Positions 10,499-21,839 of a DNA stretch of 64,000 nt are shown piece by piece. The DNA is taken from the NCBI GenBank assembly GCA_963971575.1, contig OZ020618.1:50668509-50732508 (forward strand). Reading direction: 5' to 3'. The notes below the pieces were generated by a model, which worked only from the letters and a program-made list of their open reading frames with translations, did not search any database and was not told where the DNA came from. How positions within the stretch are numbered: position 1 is the first letter of the stretch; every line of letters begins with the position of its first letter. This DNA is from Liopterus haemorrhoidalis (Eukaryota > Arthropoda > Insecta > Coleoptera > Dytiscidae). Made by a program: the position numbers and the translations under genes.

Positions 10499-11795
10499 CG
10501 AGGGATACCTTTTATGTTTTTACAAACGACTACTAGATGGCAATATTGAAATGTGTCATTACAATATTCGCAAAATTTGACATTAGTTATTGTGAAAGCA
10601 GTGGCAGCTTATAAATTGACCGAGTAGTTTTTACAGTGAGCAATAAAAAAACAAGTTTGTGTAAAAATGGATATTACTTGTGAAGGTTCTCGTTGGATTA
10701 TTTTTTACGATTTTAGTAAAGGCCTAACTTAACAACAATGCATAGATTCGCTTCGTTCAATGCACGCTTCGTTCAATTTTTGGTAATGAAGCACCATCAG
10801 AAAAGACTGTTTATAATTGGTTTGCAGAATTTCTTCGTGGTCGTTCGTCAGTGATGAATCTCGTGAAGGTCGACCAAAATCGGTTGTGACTCAAAAAAAC
10901 ATTGCTGCTGTGCGCAGCATTGAAGAAGATTGGCATGTGACTTACAGTGAGATAGAGGCATCCTTTGGCATTTCGCAGACTGCAATACATTTGAATTTGC
11001 ATGAACATTTAGCTGTGAAAAAGATCTGTTCCCGATGGATTCCGCATAATTTGACCGAAGCTCAAAAAAAGGCTCGTGTTGATTGGTGTAAGGGAATGCT
11101 AAAAAAAATCAACCTAGGCACTGCAAAATCGGTATACATCGTTACAGATGACGAAACTTGGATTTATTCATATGAACCGGAAACTAAGCAAACAATTACT
11201 AAACAAAAAATCATTAACAATCCACTGTTTGGGTCTTCTAAGATGAACCGAAACCCAAATATTTGTTCGTTCACGAAGTACTTTCAAAAAAATGATAGCA
11301 TTTCTTCGGTTGTACTGGACATGTCGCAACCATTCCTTTAGAGGATCGAAGAACAGTTAATACTGAATGGTATACAATAATTTGTTTGCCAGAAGTCATC
11401 GACAAAATCAGGAAAAACAACCAGTCGCATCATTCTTCATCATGATAATACAAGCTCCCACACAGCACGTCAAACAATTGATTATTTGAAGGAGAAAAAC
11501 ATCGAATTAATGTCTCATTGCCCCTATTCACCTAAATTATCTACTTACGATTATTTTTTTGTTCCCAAATGTCAAACAAAAATGCGTGGACAACGATTTT
11601 CATTACCTCAAAAAGCTGTTGAAGCCTTCGAAAACCATGTTTTTGAGATACTTCAGAGTGGAAAAAATGTTTCGAGAATTTGTTTGAACGCATGCAAAAG
11701 TGTATAAATAAGGCGAATATTTTGAAAAGTAATAAAACACATTTTTCCAAAAAAAAAATCTTTTTTAGTTTGTTAAAACTCAAGTAGCCCTCGTG
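10499..11795 (+). pseudogene. Mariner (DD34D), family M2, near full length, decayed
   Basis: The left end CGAGGGATACC follows TA (10497-10498). The right end reads, in complement, CGAGGGCTACTTG. The ~1.3-kb interior codes a mariner transposase broken by several frameshifts. HTH parts include SREGRPKSVVTQKNIAAVRS and ASFGISQTAIHLNLH. The linker WIPHNLTEAQKKARVDWCKG follows, then the first catalytic aspartate in TDDETWIYSYEPETK. The second is in HHDNTSSHTARQTIDYL (11430s) and the third in SPKLSTYDYFF, with 34 residues between. The usual SPDL is changed to SPKL. It ends near LNACKSV in a shifted frame. Confidence 0.88.
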
Positions 11796-11803
11796 TAAGT
11801 TTA

Positions 11804-11932
11804 TTATACAAAACAAACTAACCGAAATAAAATTATTAACAATCTATGCATCAAAATTTTCAGCTAATCTAGTAGGATATTTTTAATTGTAGAACAAATT
11901 AATGTAGAAAAGTTTCGTTCAATAACTTAATA
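11804..11932 (+). repeat. Right copy of the duplicated mariner flank
   Basis: See the left copy at 10355-10498; by eye the two are roughly 80-85% identical over about 120 bases. This is far longer than a mariner TA target duplication, so it reflects a separate duplication or unequal recombination. Confidence 0.78.
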
Positions 11933-12958
11933 ATAGATATGAGACAAGAATTTTCTGTAATGGGAGAATTTTCTTGACTAGGGGCAGTTAATTAAAAGAA
12001 ATCTGAGGTTGTGATTTTTTTCAGATTTCATTTATGTTAAGTTTTGAAATAATTTTGATATACAGCATATATTTTATGTTCTAATTCAGGATATTTTCTA
12101 AAGTTCGGATAATTTTTCTTCCTGTCATCCTCCAATCCTTTTTATAGGATTGTCAATAAAATATACTATATCTCTGAATGGAAACTGGGTTTCCATCCAC
12201 TATACGAAATGGATACAAAATAAAAAAACAAAAATACATTTTCTGTAAAAGTATCTTTTTAAAAAATATTTTTCTTGGGGTTCTTTTTTAATTTTTGTTG
12301 TAACGCAAATATGAGCATGTTCAAAAGAGGTCGCATTTTTGTAAATAAATTCACTTTAGGAAATACAAAGAGAGAATCTTGTACGTGCTTTGGAGATCAG
12401 AGAGACGGTCCAGTGAGAAACGAGCACGTTCTGCGGTATATACTCTTCTACAACCGGTAAACATCGATTCCTTCCTAGCCCAACACAACCCTTCCGATAT
12501 TTTAATCAACATTTTTAAAAAATATCAATCTAAAATTATTTGAAAGGCACGGAATAAAATGTGCCAAAGTACAAATAAGATACTCCCTTTCTCCCAAAGT
12601 AGTTATAGTCCGTACCAAATTAGTTTTGAAGATCGCAATAAAATAATAAAACTTAGGAAACTCATAAAATTACAATAGAAGTGATATAACTAGGCATGTC
12701 AACCCATAGCCGTAGGGATTAGTTTTTCACATTACGCATTTTTCTTAAAGGATTAACAAAAACAAGTATACTTATTTATAGTTGGTACTTAAACGCACCA
12801 CCGACCTTTGATTGTTTACAACGTGGTTGTAAACATGAGCCCTAGTTCTTTTGTAGTTTAAAAATGTGATTATAGTTATGCAGGATAATTGTTTTATGCC
12901 GATCTTCAAAAATAATATGATATGTTCTATACAAGTGCAGGATGAAAAGTAATAGGAA
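11933..12958. other. No recognisable gene; two small hairpins
   Basis: ATGGAAACTGGGTTTCCAT (12178-12196) and GTTTACAACGTGGTTGTAAAC (about 12816-12836) are clean short hairpins. No paired transposon ends or conserved proteins were found. Confidence 0.45.
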
Positions 12959-12961
12959 ATA

Positions 12962-13805
12962 CGAGGACGACCTTTTAAGTTTTTACCAAAATTAAGAAAA
13001 ACTAAAAATGTTTTTTGGACAAACTATTTTATTGCTTTCCGAAATATTCGTCTTTAATATTTATACACTTTTGCATGAATTCAAACCAATTCTCGAAACA
13101 TTTTTTCCACTCTGAAGTTGGTATCTCAAAAACAAAGTTTTCGAAGGCTTCAACAGTTTCTTGACGTGATGAAAATCGCTGTCCACGCATTTTTTATTTA
13201 ACTGTTCTTCGATTCTCTAAAGGAATGGTTGTTGTATGTCCAGTACAACCGAAGAAACAAGCGATCATTTGGAAGTGCTTCGAGAATGAACAACTTTTGT
13301 GGGTTTCGGTTCATCTTGGAAGACCCAAACAGTGGATTGTTGCTTAGTTTCCGGTTCATATGAATAAATCCAAGTTTCAGTTCCTAGGTTGAAATTCTTT
13401 AGCATTCCCTTACACCAATCAACACGAACATTTTTTAGAGCTTCGGTCAAATTATGCGGAATCCATAGGAAACAGTTCTTTTTCTCAGTTGTTCATGCAA
13501 AATCGAATGTATTGCATCTGCGATATGCCAAAGGATGCCTCTATCTCACGGTGTCACAGGCAGATCTTTTGCGCACAGCATCGATGTTTTTTTGAATCAC
13601 AACCGATTTTGGTCGACCATCACGAGATTCATCACTGACGGACGCACGACCACGACAAAATTCTGCAAATCAATTGTAAACAGTCTTTTCTGATAGTGCT
13701 TCATTACCAAAAGTTAAACGAAGCGAATCTATGCATTGTTGTTGAGTTAGGCCTTTCCTAAAATCGTAAAAAAATCATCCGACGAAAACTTCACGAGTAA
13801 TATAT
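12962..13805 (-). pseudogene. Mariner family M2, internally deleted, minus strand
   Basis: The 3' end (low coordinates) begins CGAGGACGACCTTTTAAGTT after TA. Reading on the minus strand, the N-terminal part matches the copy at 10499-11795 from about 13805. The linker LKNVRVDWCKGMLKNFNLG and ETWIYSYEPETKQQSTVWVF follow, with RSRSTSK further on. The segment holding the second and third catalytic aspartates is deleted between about 13160 and 13210. The C-terminal end then resumes. The 5' terminal repeat is not visible. Confidence 0.83.
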
Positions 13806-14599
13806 TTGCAATACACTTGTAAAGTTGTGAGATGAAAAATTCAGCACAAATTTTCCTGCCCAACCAAATATGGACATCTGGAATGTAAAATAGAGGGTCA
13901 GATTTAAGAACAAATCTTTTAAAAATAGATTTTACTTCCTGATTAATGAAATAAAATCCCATTTCTTTAATAGTTTTATTCAGATTTAAACAGTTAGACT
14001 GTTGAAGTCATTATATCCAGAATATGGTCTATTTTCTTAATGGATAGTTAAATTTCTTTTAAGTGCCATTTTAATTTCATCATTAAAGGAAATAAAAATT
14101 AAATTTAATGATAAAATTCTTAGAAAAAGTGTGATTTTTAAGAACACAATGTAAAAGTTTAAATAAATCATAAGAGATAGTCGATTCATTAGTTTTCATG
14201 TTCATCAATCATCTATGAGTTCTATTCATGTCCAATAGATGGTGGATTGCGATTAAGGATAAACTCCGGACAATTCCGGGCAGTGGTGTAGAAGAAGGGG
14301 GGAATGAGAACACTGTAAAAAATGCAACGAGAAAAGGAAAACAAAAGAATAAAATTATGCTTTACTTTTATACATCGATAGTTTAAGGAAGTGTTTCTCA
14401 ACCAGAAATTGTAGGGGTCTTTCAGGTGTGTCAATGGTTCCGCGAGCAATAAATGTTGTATTGAAATCTTTTTAAAAGGTGTCATTCTAAGATGTGCGAT
14501 CATATATTTTAACTAATGACACTGAGACTCTTTAATAAATATATAATATAATAATAATTTTATTAAATTTTGCCATTCGGATTAAATACTACATTTTTT
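13806..14599. other. No gene; one isolated hAT-like terminus
   Basis: GTGTTTCTCAACCAGAAATT at about 14392-14412 resembles the outer end of the hAT MITE at 3573 (AGTGTTTCTCAACC). No matching right end or 8-bp duplication was found. The rest is featureless AT-rich DNA. Confidence 0.4.
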
Positions 14600-15330
14600 T
14601 TTTGTACATTACGCTATACTTATATTTCATTTCTTTTTTTTTCCGCCGCCGTGTCTTTGTTGAATGAATGTTCTTCTCTCCGAAATTTCATTCATCCATT
14701 TCCAACCTGATCCTGTGTCTTTTAAAACTTCTTCTCGTGTTCCTCCTCTGGATAGGACTTCGTCACAATCGTGGAGTAGGCGCTCAATGATTTTCCTTTC
14801 TTTCCGACACATCCTGCATACTCTTCCTTCATCTTCTCTCCAAAATTTGTTGCCTCTCTCCTCGTTTTCACATCTAAATCTTGCTACCATCCGTTTCTTA
14901 TCTCTATTACCTTTTTTCATTAGGTACTTCGGTATTTGTGTCCAAATTTTGACACATATATTGTTGTATCTGGATTTTTTAATTCTTCCCTGTCTTTCTT
15001 GGTCTTGTATGTCTTTCATTCTCTGTGCTACTTCGTCAATGATGCTTTGTTATCTAGCTCTCTTCTATCCTATTTCCTTTAGTAAGAGTCCGCAATATTG
15101 GTACCTGCTTTTCCTTTTCTCTTCCCACCTCGAGAGAGTACTGCATTCTTTTCTTTTCCTTTCCAGTTCTTTCCAGCATTGGTTAAGGATCTTTTCTCCG
15201 GATACCTTTTTATATACTCCTCGAACTTTATAACCTGTCGAGTTGCCTCCACTTTTAAGTGGTCAGTTGAGATTTCTTCCATCACAATAATATTTCTGAT
15301 CAATAAATTGAATCTTGTAAAACCCACTTA
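14600..15330 (-). pseudogene. LINE ORF2 C-terminal end, minus strand (lineage L-A)
   Basis: Two minus-strand frames belong together. The upstream one (15079-15327) reads STDHLKVEATRQVIKFEEYI, matching VDNIKIEATKRAIKFEERI of the plus copy at 16.7 kb. The downstream one (14627-15019) reads MKDIQDQERQGRIKKSRYNN and MVARFRCENEERGNKFW. It ends with a CCHC-like knuckle CRMCRKERKIIERLLHDC and GSGWKWMNEISERRTFIQQR. This is the C-terminal tail of a non-LTR ORF2. No reverse transcriptase core remains; a frameshift separates the parts. Confidence 0.82.
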
Positions 15331-16340
15331 AGGTTTGTCTAATGTTAAATAAATAAAATGAAATAAAAAGAGCTGTACGATAAATAAATAAATAGAGAAA
15401 GCGAAAGGAAAAAAATGCCAAACTTGGCAAGTCCGAGTTGACAGATTTCCTGTGTTTAATCTTCAGATGTTGAGAAAAAATATGACTTTAGATATGAAAA
15501 GATACTACGAAAAGATAGTGGATCTGGAGTTTTTTAAGCAAAAAATTTGTAAATTGTTCTAATTTGTTTCCTAAACAAATGTTTGAGAAACAAAAAGCAG
15601 TAATTAGAACAATAATGACGAGATAATTACTGCTAATCTTAAATCTTAGTTAATATAAAAAAACTTGAGTCTCGTAACGACATCATAAACATAAAAATCT
15701 AATAACCTCTCCCTATTATTTTCCCTCTGCTGTCAATTCGTTATCTTTAAGTCTTATCATTAAAATTTTAAACTCAAATGCGTACTTTCATACAAGAATG
15801 ATCTTCTTCCTAATGAATCACCATAATTCTTAATAATTTGATTCAACAATCGTGGGATCGGGAGTTGTTTCACACCTGAATCAGGCAGTGTAACGAGTTG
15901 GGCGTAGACAGGTCCTAACCTATGGCCTCAGAGGGATGAAGAGGGGGCTTGTGATTCAAGGGGGGAGAACCACAAGTGGCTTGAGAACGGAAGCGCACCG
16001 AACAAGACAATAGGCAGGACAGGTGAAAGATTTTATTATAGGAAATGAAAAGCAGTTAAGATTAGTTTACGTCTTCTTACTTAATGCTCTATATATTTCT
16101 CGGTAATTGTACAGGGATGAAAGATAATATATCATTTCAAATTGCAAACAATAATATACTTCAGAAACAGATTTATTTGGCGATTGAAAAACCAAGAATT
16201 AATAGCTGCTTTGGTCTGCATTCACAAAAGAACAGTTTTGTCATTTTTCACTTTGCAAATCGTTTTACCAGTATTATTTCAACCTCGTCTTTACACTAGG
16301 GATGAATATCGAGATAGTCGTATATTTAGCTGTAATTATT
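15331..16340. other. No gene; a GC-richer island of unknown nature
   Basis: Most of this is AT-rich and featureless. Between about 15841 and 16030 the sequence becomes purine- and GC-rich (AGAGGGATGAAGAGGGGG, GGGGGGAGAACCACAAG) without coding potential or repeat partner in the window. Confidence 0.4.
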
Positions 16341-16703
16341 GTGTAGTAAAAACTGAAGTTAAACGCTGCTAAATCTAAAATTATGGTATTTAAGAAAGGA
16401 GGAGGCAGTGAGACTCAAAGGAAATGGGATTGGTGTGGAGAAGAAATTGAGCAAGTGAAAGAATATAGATACCTAGGATATGTTTTTAAAAGCAGTGGGA
16501 GCCCAGAAGCACATATCAGGACCTTAGTAAGGAAATTAATGCAAGCATTGTCGCAAGTATGGGGCATAGGTGAGAGGAAATGTAAAGGAGATATGAAGAT
16601 AAGGTTGCTCATGTTCAACTCCATAATCAAGAGTATAATGATGTATGGAGCGGAAATATGGTGTTGGGAGGACCAAGAGAAATTAGAAACGATGCAAAAT
16701 AAA

Positions 16704-17103
16704 TATATTAAGTGGACATTGGGTCTAGACAAATGTACACCGCAGTACATAATATTAGAAGAAGTAAAAGTTGACAACATCAAGATAGAAGCTACAAAAA
16801 GAGCAATTAAATTTGAAGAGAGGATAATAAGACATCCAGAAAAAAAATTGCTATACCAATGCTGGGCAGAAATAGAAAGAAAATTGGAGCAAAGAAAGAT
16901 TTAGTTTATAAGTGGATATTGGGTCTAGACAAATATACACCGCAGTACATAATATTAGAAGAAGTGAAAGTTGACAACATCTGGATAGAAGCTACAAAAA
17001 GAGCAATTAAATTTGAAGAGAGGATAAGACATCCAGAAAAAAAATTGCTAAACCAATGCTGGGCAGAAATAGAAAGAAAATTGGAGCAAAGAAAGATTGA
17101 ATC
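16704..17103 (+). repeat. 200-bp tandem duplication inside the LINE
   Basis: The block with GGGTCTAGACAAATGTACAC at 16721 recurs at 16921 with an offset of exactly 200 bases. It runs to the GCAAAGAAAGATT motif near 16900 and 17098. The second copy differs by a few substitutions and a 3-base loss (GAGAGGATAATAAGACATCC becomes GAGAGGATAAGACATCC). It duplicates about 66 codons and shifts the frame. Confidence 0.9.
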
Positions 17104-17215
17104 CAAATGGGAAGTAAAAAGAAGAAAAAGACTTGAATATAACGGCTACTCAACAAGGGAGATATCTATAAAAAGGTTGGGAGAACAAGATGTGACACTG
17201 GAAATAAGAGATAGA

Positions 17216-17284
17216 ATGAAGGATATACAAGGGCAAGAATGAAGGATATACAAGGGCAAGAATGAAGGATATACAAGGGCAAGA
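17216..17284 (+). repeat. Three tandem copies of a 23-bp unit
   Basis: The unit begins ATGAAGGATATACAAGGGCA and repeats at 23-base spacing (GGATATA at 17221, 17244 and 17267). One unit is present in the sister copy at about 15.0 kb (MKDIQDQE), so the other two are local slippage. Since 23 is not a multiple of three, each unit shifts the reading frame. Confidence 0.92.
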
Positions 17285-17808
17285 AAGAAGCGAGAGCCTA
17301 ACAAATTCCAGATATAACGGCAAATATGTAAAGACTTCGACGACACAGATACCAGAGTACCTAAAAACAAAAATGAACGGAGGTAAGAAGAAAATAATAG
17401 CGAGATTTAGGTGTGGAAATGAGGAAAGGGAGAATACTGGAGAAAGGATGAACAAATAATGTGCAGGTTTTGTGGAAAGGAAAGAGAAACCATAGAGCAC
17501 ATACTGAAAAATTGCGGAGAAATGAAATATAAAGAAGAGATAAGAAAAGATGTGCTGTGCGATTCAGGCCAAGGATGGACATGGATGGAAGAGGTCTTGG
17601 AGAGAAGAAGGAATTTGAAGCAAAGATACCCTAGTTAGCAATAATTATAGTTTTTTATGTGAAATATAAAGTTAATAATGCAAATATGTAGATTTAAACC
17701 GAAAGGTACATAAATAAAGTATTATCTATCTATAATTATTGTGTACCATTTAGTACACTGAAATATATTTGCCTGGTTTGCTAGATAGACTTCCAGAGAA
17801 ATGGATTA

Positions 17809-17844
17809 GGAGGTATGTAAATTAAGTAAGCAGACTGATTAAAA

Positions 17845-17897
<53 letters not shown>

Positions 17898-18716
17898 GAA
17901 TAGAATTACAATTCAATATTGTCTCCCTCAAAATAACTTCCTTGGGAAGCCACAGAGTGCTGGAGACGGTTCTTCCAATCCTCATAGCACTGGAACTCGG
18001 ATACTGGAAAAGTTTTCAGCTGGTCGGTTACGGATGTTTGAATGTTTTCGAGTGTCCCAAAATGACATCACTTGAGGTGATTTTTCAATCCTGATAAGAG
18101 AAAAATGTCACAAGGAGTCAAGTTAGGCGAATAAGGAGGCTGAGAAGCCACAGGAATGTTTTAACTGGCCTAAAACTCGTTTATTGAAATTGCTGTGTGA
18201 CAAGGCGCATTGTAAAATCTGATGAACGGTAGTGTGAGTCAAATTCAACTCTTCCCCGATCATTCTGACTGTCAACCGACGATCTGAACGCACAAGATCC
18301 CGGATTTTGTCGATGTTTTCATCGGTTCTTGAAGATGAAGGCCTTCCACTGCGTGATTCATCTTCAATCAACTTTCTTCCTTCTGAAAATGTCTTAAACC
18401 AAAAGAAAACCTGGGTCCTTGATGAAACACTGTCTCCGTAGGCCTGCTGAAGTTTTGCAAAAGTTGCACAATGCCCAAGTCTGAAGCAAAACTTGATAGC
18501 ACACCGCTGCTCGAAATGATTGTCACTCATTTTTAGAACGCACTAGAAAAACCTGTTTCACAAAAAAAATCTCTACGGGCAACAAAATTACTCTACCGAA
18601 TTCAAACTCGTACTGAAGGCGTATCGCATGTTCACCTGCCCTCCAAGTCCCGCGTCTCAAATGTTGCCAGATCAAATGCTATGTTGCCAGTCCGGTTACT
18701 TAATTTACACATCTCG
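17809..18716 (-). pseudogene. Mariner-like transposon, family M3, minus strand, internally deleted
   Basis: Terminal repeats are present at both ends with TA outside. The left reads GGAGGTATGTAAATTAAGTA and the right, in complement, CGAGATGTGTAAATTAAGTA; 24 of the first 29 bases agree. The minus-strand frame 18530-18123 starts MSDNHFEQRCAIKFCFRLGH. It carries SVSSRTQVFFWFKTFSEGRK, SGRPSSSRTDENIDKIRDLV and LTVRMIGEELNLTHTTVHQI. It then jumps to a shifted remnant of the HTAIS...EFLA region, losing the first catalytic aspartate. The C-terminal tail EDWKNRL...FEGDNIEL is near 17900-17990. A (TA)n tract (about 17848-17895) lies just inside the 3' repeat. Length 908 bp against ~1.3 kb for a full element. 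Confidence 0.88.
17848..17895. repeat. (TA)n microsatellite
   Basis: About 24 uninterrupted TA units within the 3' end of the mariner copy. The relative at 28103-28436 has only a short A-rich stretch here, so the array expanded after insertion. Confidence 0.95.
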
Positions 18717-18719
18717 TAT

Positions 18720-19164
18720 GTGACAAGTTGTTGCTTCATATACATTTTCCCTCTAATATGATTCAGATACTCGAACTTAATATCACTTGTTATTTCCAGG
18801 TTGATACTTAACGAAATCTTAACTCATGACCAGAGTTGTTTGTACGTTATACTTAATAAACACTATCCGTGCACAGGGTTGCCCCAGCGATGTTTCTAGT
18901 AATAAATGTCTTGTTTATTCTGTCCGACTGTGGACTTATTGTGTTGGGATGTTTTTCTGTGACTCGTGCAATTCCAGATAGAGATCTCGCTTGTTTACAC
19001 TGTCAATTCGACACTTTTTGTTTACTCAGCAGTTTGAAAAACTCAAATTTGCAAGGCATAGCTATTTGCACATATAGAAAAACACAAGGGGGTTTAAAAA
19101 ATTTAGTTTATAAAAGGTTTAAACATTTTCAAAAAGTTTGTAAAGGATCAAACCAAATAAGAAA
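18720..19164. other. No confident gene
   Basis: The frame 18869-19168 opens with a hydrophobic run (MFLVINVLFILSDCGLIVLG), but I recognise no family, and the remainder looks like non-coding DNA in translation. Confidence 0.35.
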
Positions 19165-19255
19165 ATAACGAGCTCGGTAATGTAAAGATAGCGACACTGC
19201 TTCTTGTTATAGAAGTTTCGGGTTTGAAACCCGGTCAGGACATTGGTGTTCATCT
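19165..19255 (+). mobile_element. tRNA-derived SINE head (family S2)
   Basis: A degenerate box A (TAATGTAAAGATAGCG, near 19178) is followed by a good box B, GGTTTGAAACC (19221-19231), which folds as CGGG-TTTGAAA-CCCG. The next bases, CGGTCAGGACAT, match the SINE at 49032 (CGGTCAGGGCAT). The anticodon arm is poor, so this is a pol III promoter remnant of a SINE, not a working tRNA. Confidence 0.6.
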
Positions 19256-19394
19256 TTATCATCCCATCCTTGTTGTAATATATAATTATATATAATGCCT
19301 TAACATCTCTTGTGGGATTTCGCCGCTCATTGAGCTTTCTAAATCCAATTTTTTTGGGTGTATTAATCCCCTTTTTATCTTCTTAATTAGTTCC

Positions 19395-20790
19395 TATTTT
19401 CTATGATAACTTTCTCCAACGGTTTCTATCTCTTGCTTTCTCTTTCCATTCATTTATGCTGGCCCTTTTTATGTCTTCTTCTACTTTTTTCAACCACGTT
19501 AATCTCGGTCTTCCTCGCTTTCTTGTTCTTCCCGGATTCCACTGCAGTACTGATAGTGTTGTCTTTTCTCCTGCTCCCATACGTGTTCTAGTCATTTTAC
19601 TCTCCGTTCCTTTATTTTCTTAACCCCTTCAGTAATCATTAAAAAAAAAATTTAATGAAAAAAAACACATTTTTTTATGAATGAATTTTATTTACTGAAC
19701 ATATATATCCTTTTCATTTTAGACCCAAGCCATTTCAGGCCCAAAATGGGATTGAAAGTTGATATTATGGTGCATAGTGTGGGTCGAGAAATAAAAGAAA
19801 TTCATAAAAAAATATTAATTTTTATTCATTATAATTAATAATTATGCCTTATTAATGCAAAGAATTAATTAAAGAAATAAAAATATAAAAAATAGTACAT
19901 TTGGGAGTGATCTTTTCTGCAAGTAAAGCTTGCCCGAGTTATCTCGGGTGTAAGAATATTCGCACATAATAGCCGCCCGAACATATTTGGGCATAGTCCT
20001 TAACAATGTCTTCTCCTATTATTTCCATTATCTCGTGGTTCATTCTTGGGCGATATTAATTTTCTCTAGTTCTTATTGGTCCTAATACTGATATTAATAT
20101 ATATTTTTTTACTATTCTTAAATCTTCTTCTTCTTTTTTGGAGAGTCATTGTTTCCGCGGCGTATAACATTACTGGTCTTATCTTGTCTTATCATACTTT
20201 TCGTTTTGTTCCTACTGTTAATATATTGATATTCAGAACTTTCTTATCTGCATAGTATGCTTTATTTTTTGCTATTATTTTTTCTCTAATTTCTATATTC
20301 CTTTCTCCTTTATTTTAAATTTGTATTTTTCTATTTTCCAAAATTTTTCCAGATCTCATTATTTTGTCTTACTTTCATTTATTTTTAATCCTATTTTTTT
20401 CCTACCCATCTTATCTCTAGCCATTTCCTCATTATCTCCCTTGTTTTTGTTATAAGTACAACATCATTTGCATTCACTATTAATTGTCCTCCACCTGTTC
20501 TGATGTTTACTTTATTTATTTTCCCCATGACACACTCTAACACCAAGTTGAATAGAGTAGCTGATAGTGAGTCTCCTTGCCTTACTCCTCTGTTAACTTC
20601 GAATTCCTCTGGTAGTCCTTTTTGTGTAATTATGCTTGTCTTTGTTGTTTCAATTGTCGTCCCTATCAACCTTCTTATTTTTGGCTGTATATTCAGCTTT
20701 TTTAATATTTCAATGAGTTTTCTTCTTTTAATTGAGTCAAACGCTTGTTTGAAATCGATAAATATAATATATAATTAAATCAAATATATA
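19395..20790 (-). pseudogene. RTE-like LINE remnant, minus strand
   Basis: The upstream minus-strand frame (20669-20391) has reverse transcriptase palm motifs: EFEVNRGVRQGDSLSATLFN and VNANDVVLI, where the catalytic A-D-D is now A-N-D. N-terminal to it, around 20700-20780, a degenerate KQAFDSIKRRKL-like stretch fits motif A. Downstream (19595-19401) the C-terminal signature GRPRLTWLKKVEEDI and KARDRNRWRKL is typical of RTE-clade ORF2. The connecting ~800 bases are full of stops. Without a D-D pair it is dead. Confidence 0.82.
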
Positions 20791-20794
20791 TTCT

Positions 20795-21836
20795 TGACGA
20801 AAATACTATAGGTTCGAAATAAAAATTCTTGTTTGTTACTTGTTTCACCAAATGCCTCTAAATATAATGAGATATTAAATGATACCATTGATTTGGCTTC
20901 AGGACTAAATTGTTGTTATCTACTGACAGACATAGAGATATCTACGAAACCCTGTTAAAATTCTCATTTCACATTTTTTTTTCGGGGATTTGCATGTTGG
21001 CAGTGCTTATGTACAAACCGTTACTGATAAAAGATAATCAAACTTGAGTTAAGAGTGAAACAATAATTGGTGTAGAAATGTTTATCCACTTTCTTTTGAT
21101 CGAACTGTAAAAGACTTGCTTAAACATTAAACGTAAAAACTGAAACAGCTTGCCAACTTGACAAAAAAAAAAAACCTAAGGCACACAAAAAGTTCCAGGA
21201 CCTCTAACGGAATACCAAACGGGTATCGCCTCGAGAAACACAGGACTGAGAGAATATTGCTTGAAGATAAACAGCAAATTAAGCATCGAAATATTGTACG
21301 GATAACATCGCTGTAATTGCATTTTTATTTATGTTCTAGCGACCTCCACTTCTGTTCTGATAAGAGATATGAACTCGGGAAAAGCAGGGGTGCCAAATAC
21401 AAGATAATTTATTTTCTTGTGGCAGTATGTTAGGGTTCTATTATTCTTTTCAATACAAATCCCAAGTGAATACTTGTTTTTGTATTTGTGCATCACACTG
21501 AAAAGCAAAACTGCAGACATATACTATATATAAAATCTTAAATGTGTCAAGAATTCTCAAGGCTGAGTGGCAAAACGATTACTTACGAGACACAGAAAAA
21601 CGTAAAATAAATCCCGGACCCGACTTACGAATTTCCATCTTCTGATACTACACAGTTCACGGGTAGACTCATCATCAATAATTTAATATTTAAAATGAAG
21701 TTAAGTAGTTAATGCTGCATTATTGGCGAAGAAAATATCTGAGACCACTTTCTTTATTCCTGGTTGATAAATTCGTTATTCGTGGATCACGCAAACTACA
21801 ATTTAGTTTTTGAAATATACCTATATGATTAAACTA
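20795..21836. other. No recognisable gene
   Basis: Featureless AT-rich DNA. The region near 21080-21120 partly resembles 9790-9850 in complement (TTTATCCACTTTCTTTTGATCG), so a short dispersed repeat may be present. Confidence 0.4.
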
Positions 21837-21839
21837 TTA

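Larger units (their letters stand above)
16345..17740 (+). pseudogene. LINE ORF2 C-terminal half, plus strand (lineage L-A)
   Basis: The frame 16383-16904 encodes the post-palm/thumb part of a non-LTR reverse transcriptase: KEYRYLGYVFKSSGSPEAHI, then LLMFNSIIKSIMMYGAEIWC, then NKYIKWTLGLDKCTPQYIIL. After an in-frame duplication it continues with KIEATKRAIKFEERI and, in another frame, the CCHC knuckle CRFCGKERETIEHILKNC and GWTWMEEVLERRRNLKQRYP, with a stop near 17637. The 3' end is about 17740 at a TATCTATCTATAA stretch. Fingers and palm (FADD box) are missing, so it is 5'-truncated, the usual LINE fate. Clade is not certain; the C-terminal CCHC fits the I/R1/jockey side. Confidence 0.85.

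Noticed and set aside
18869..19168. 99-codon frame with a hydrophobic start
   Set aside because: It could suggest a signal peptide or membrane segment, but there is no family similarity, no splice context and the downstream half is K/N-rich translated AT DNA.
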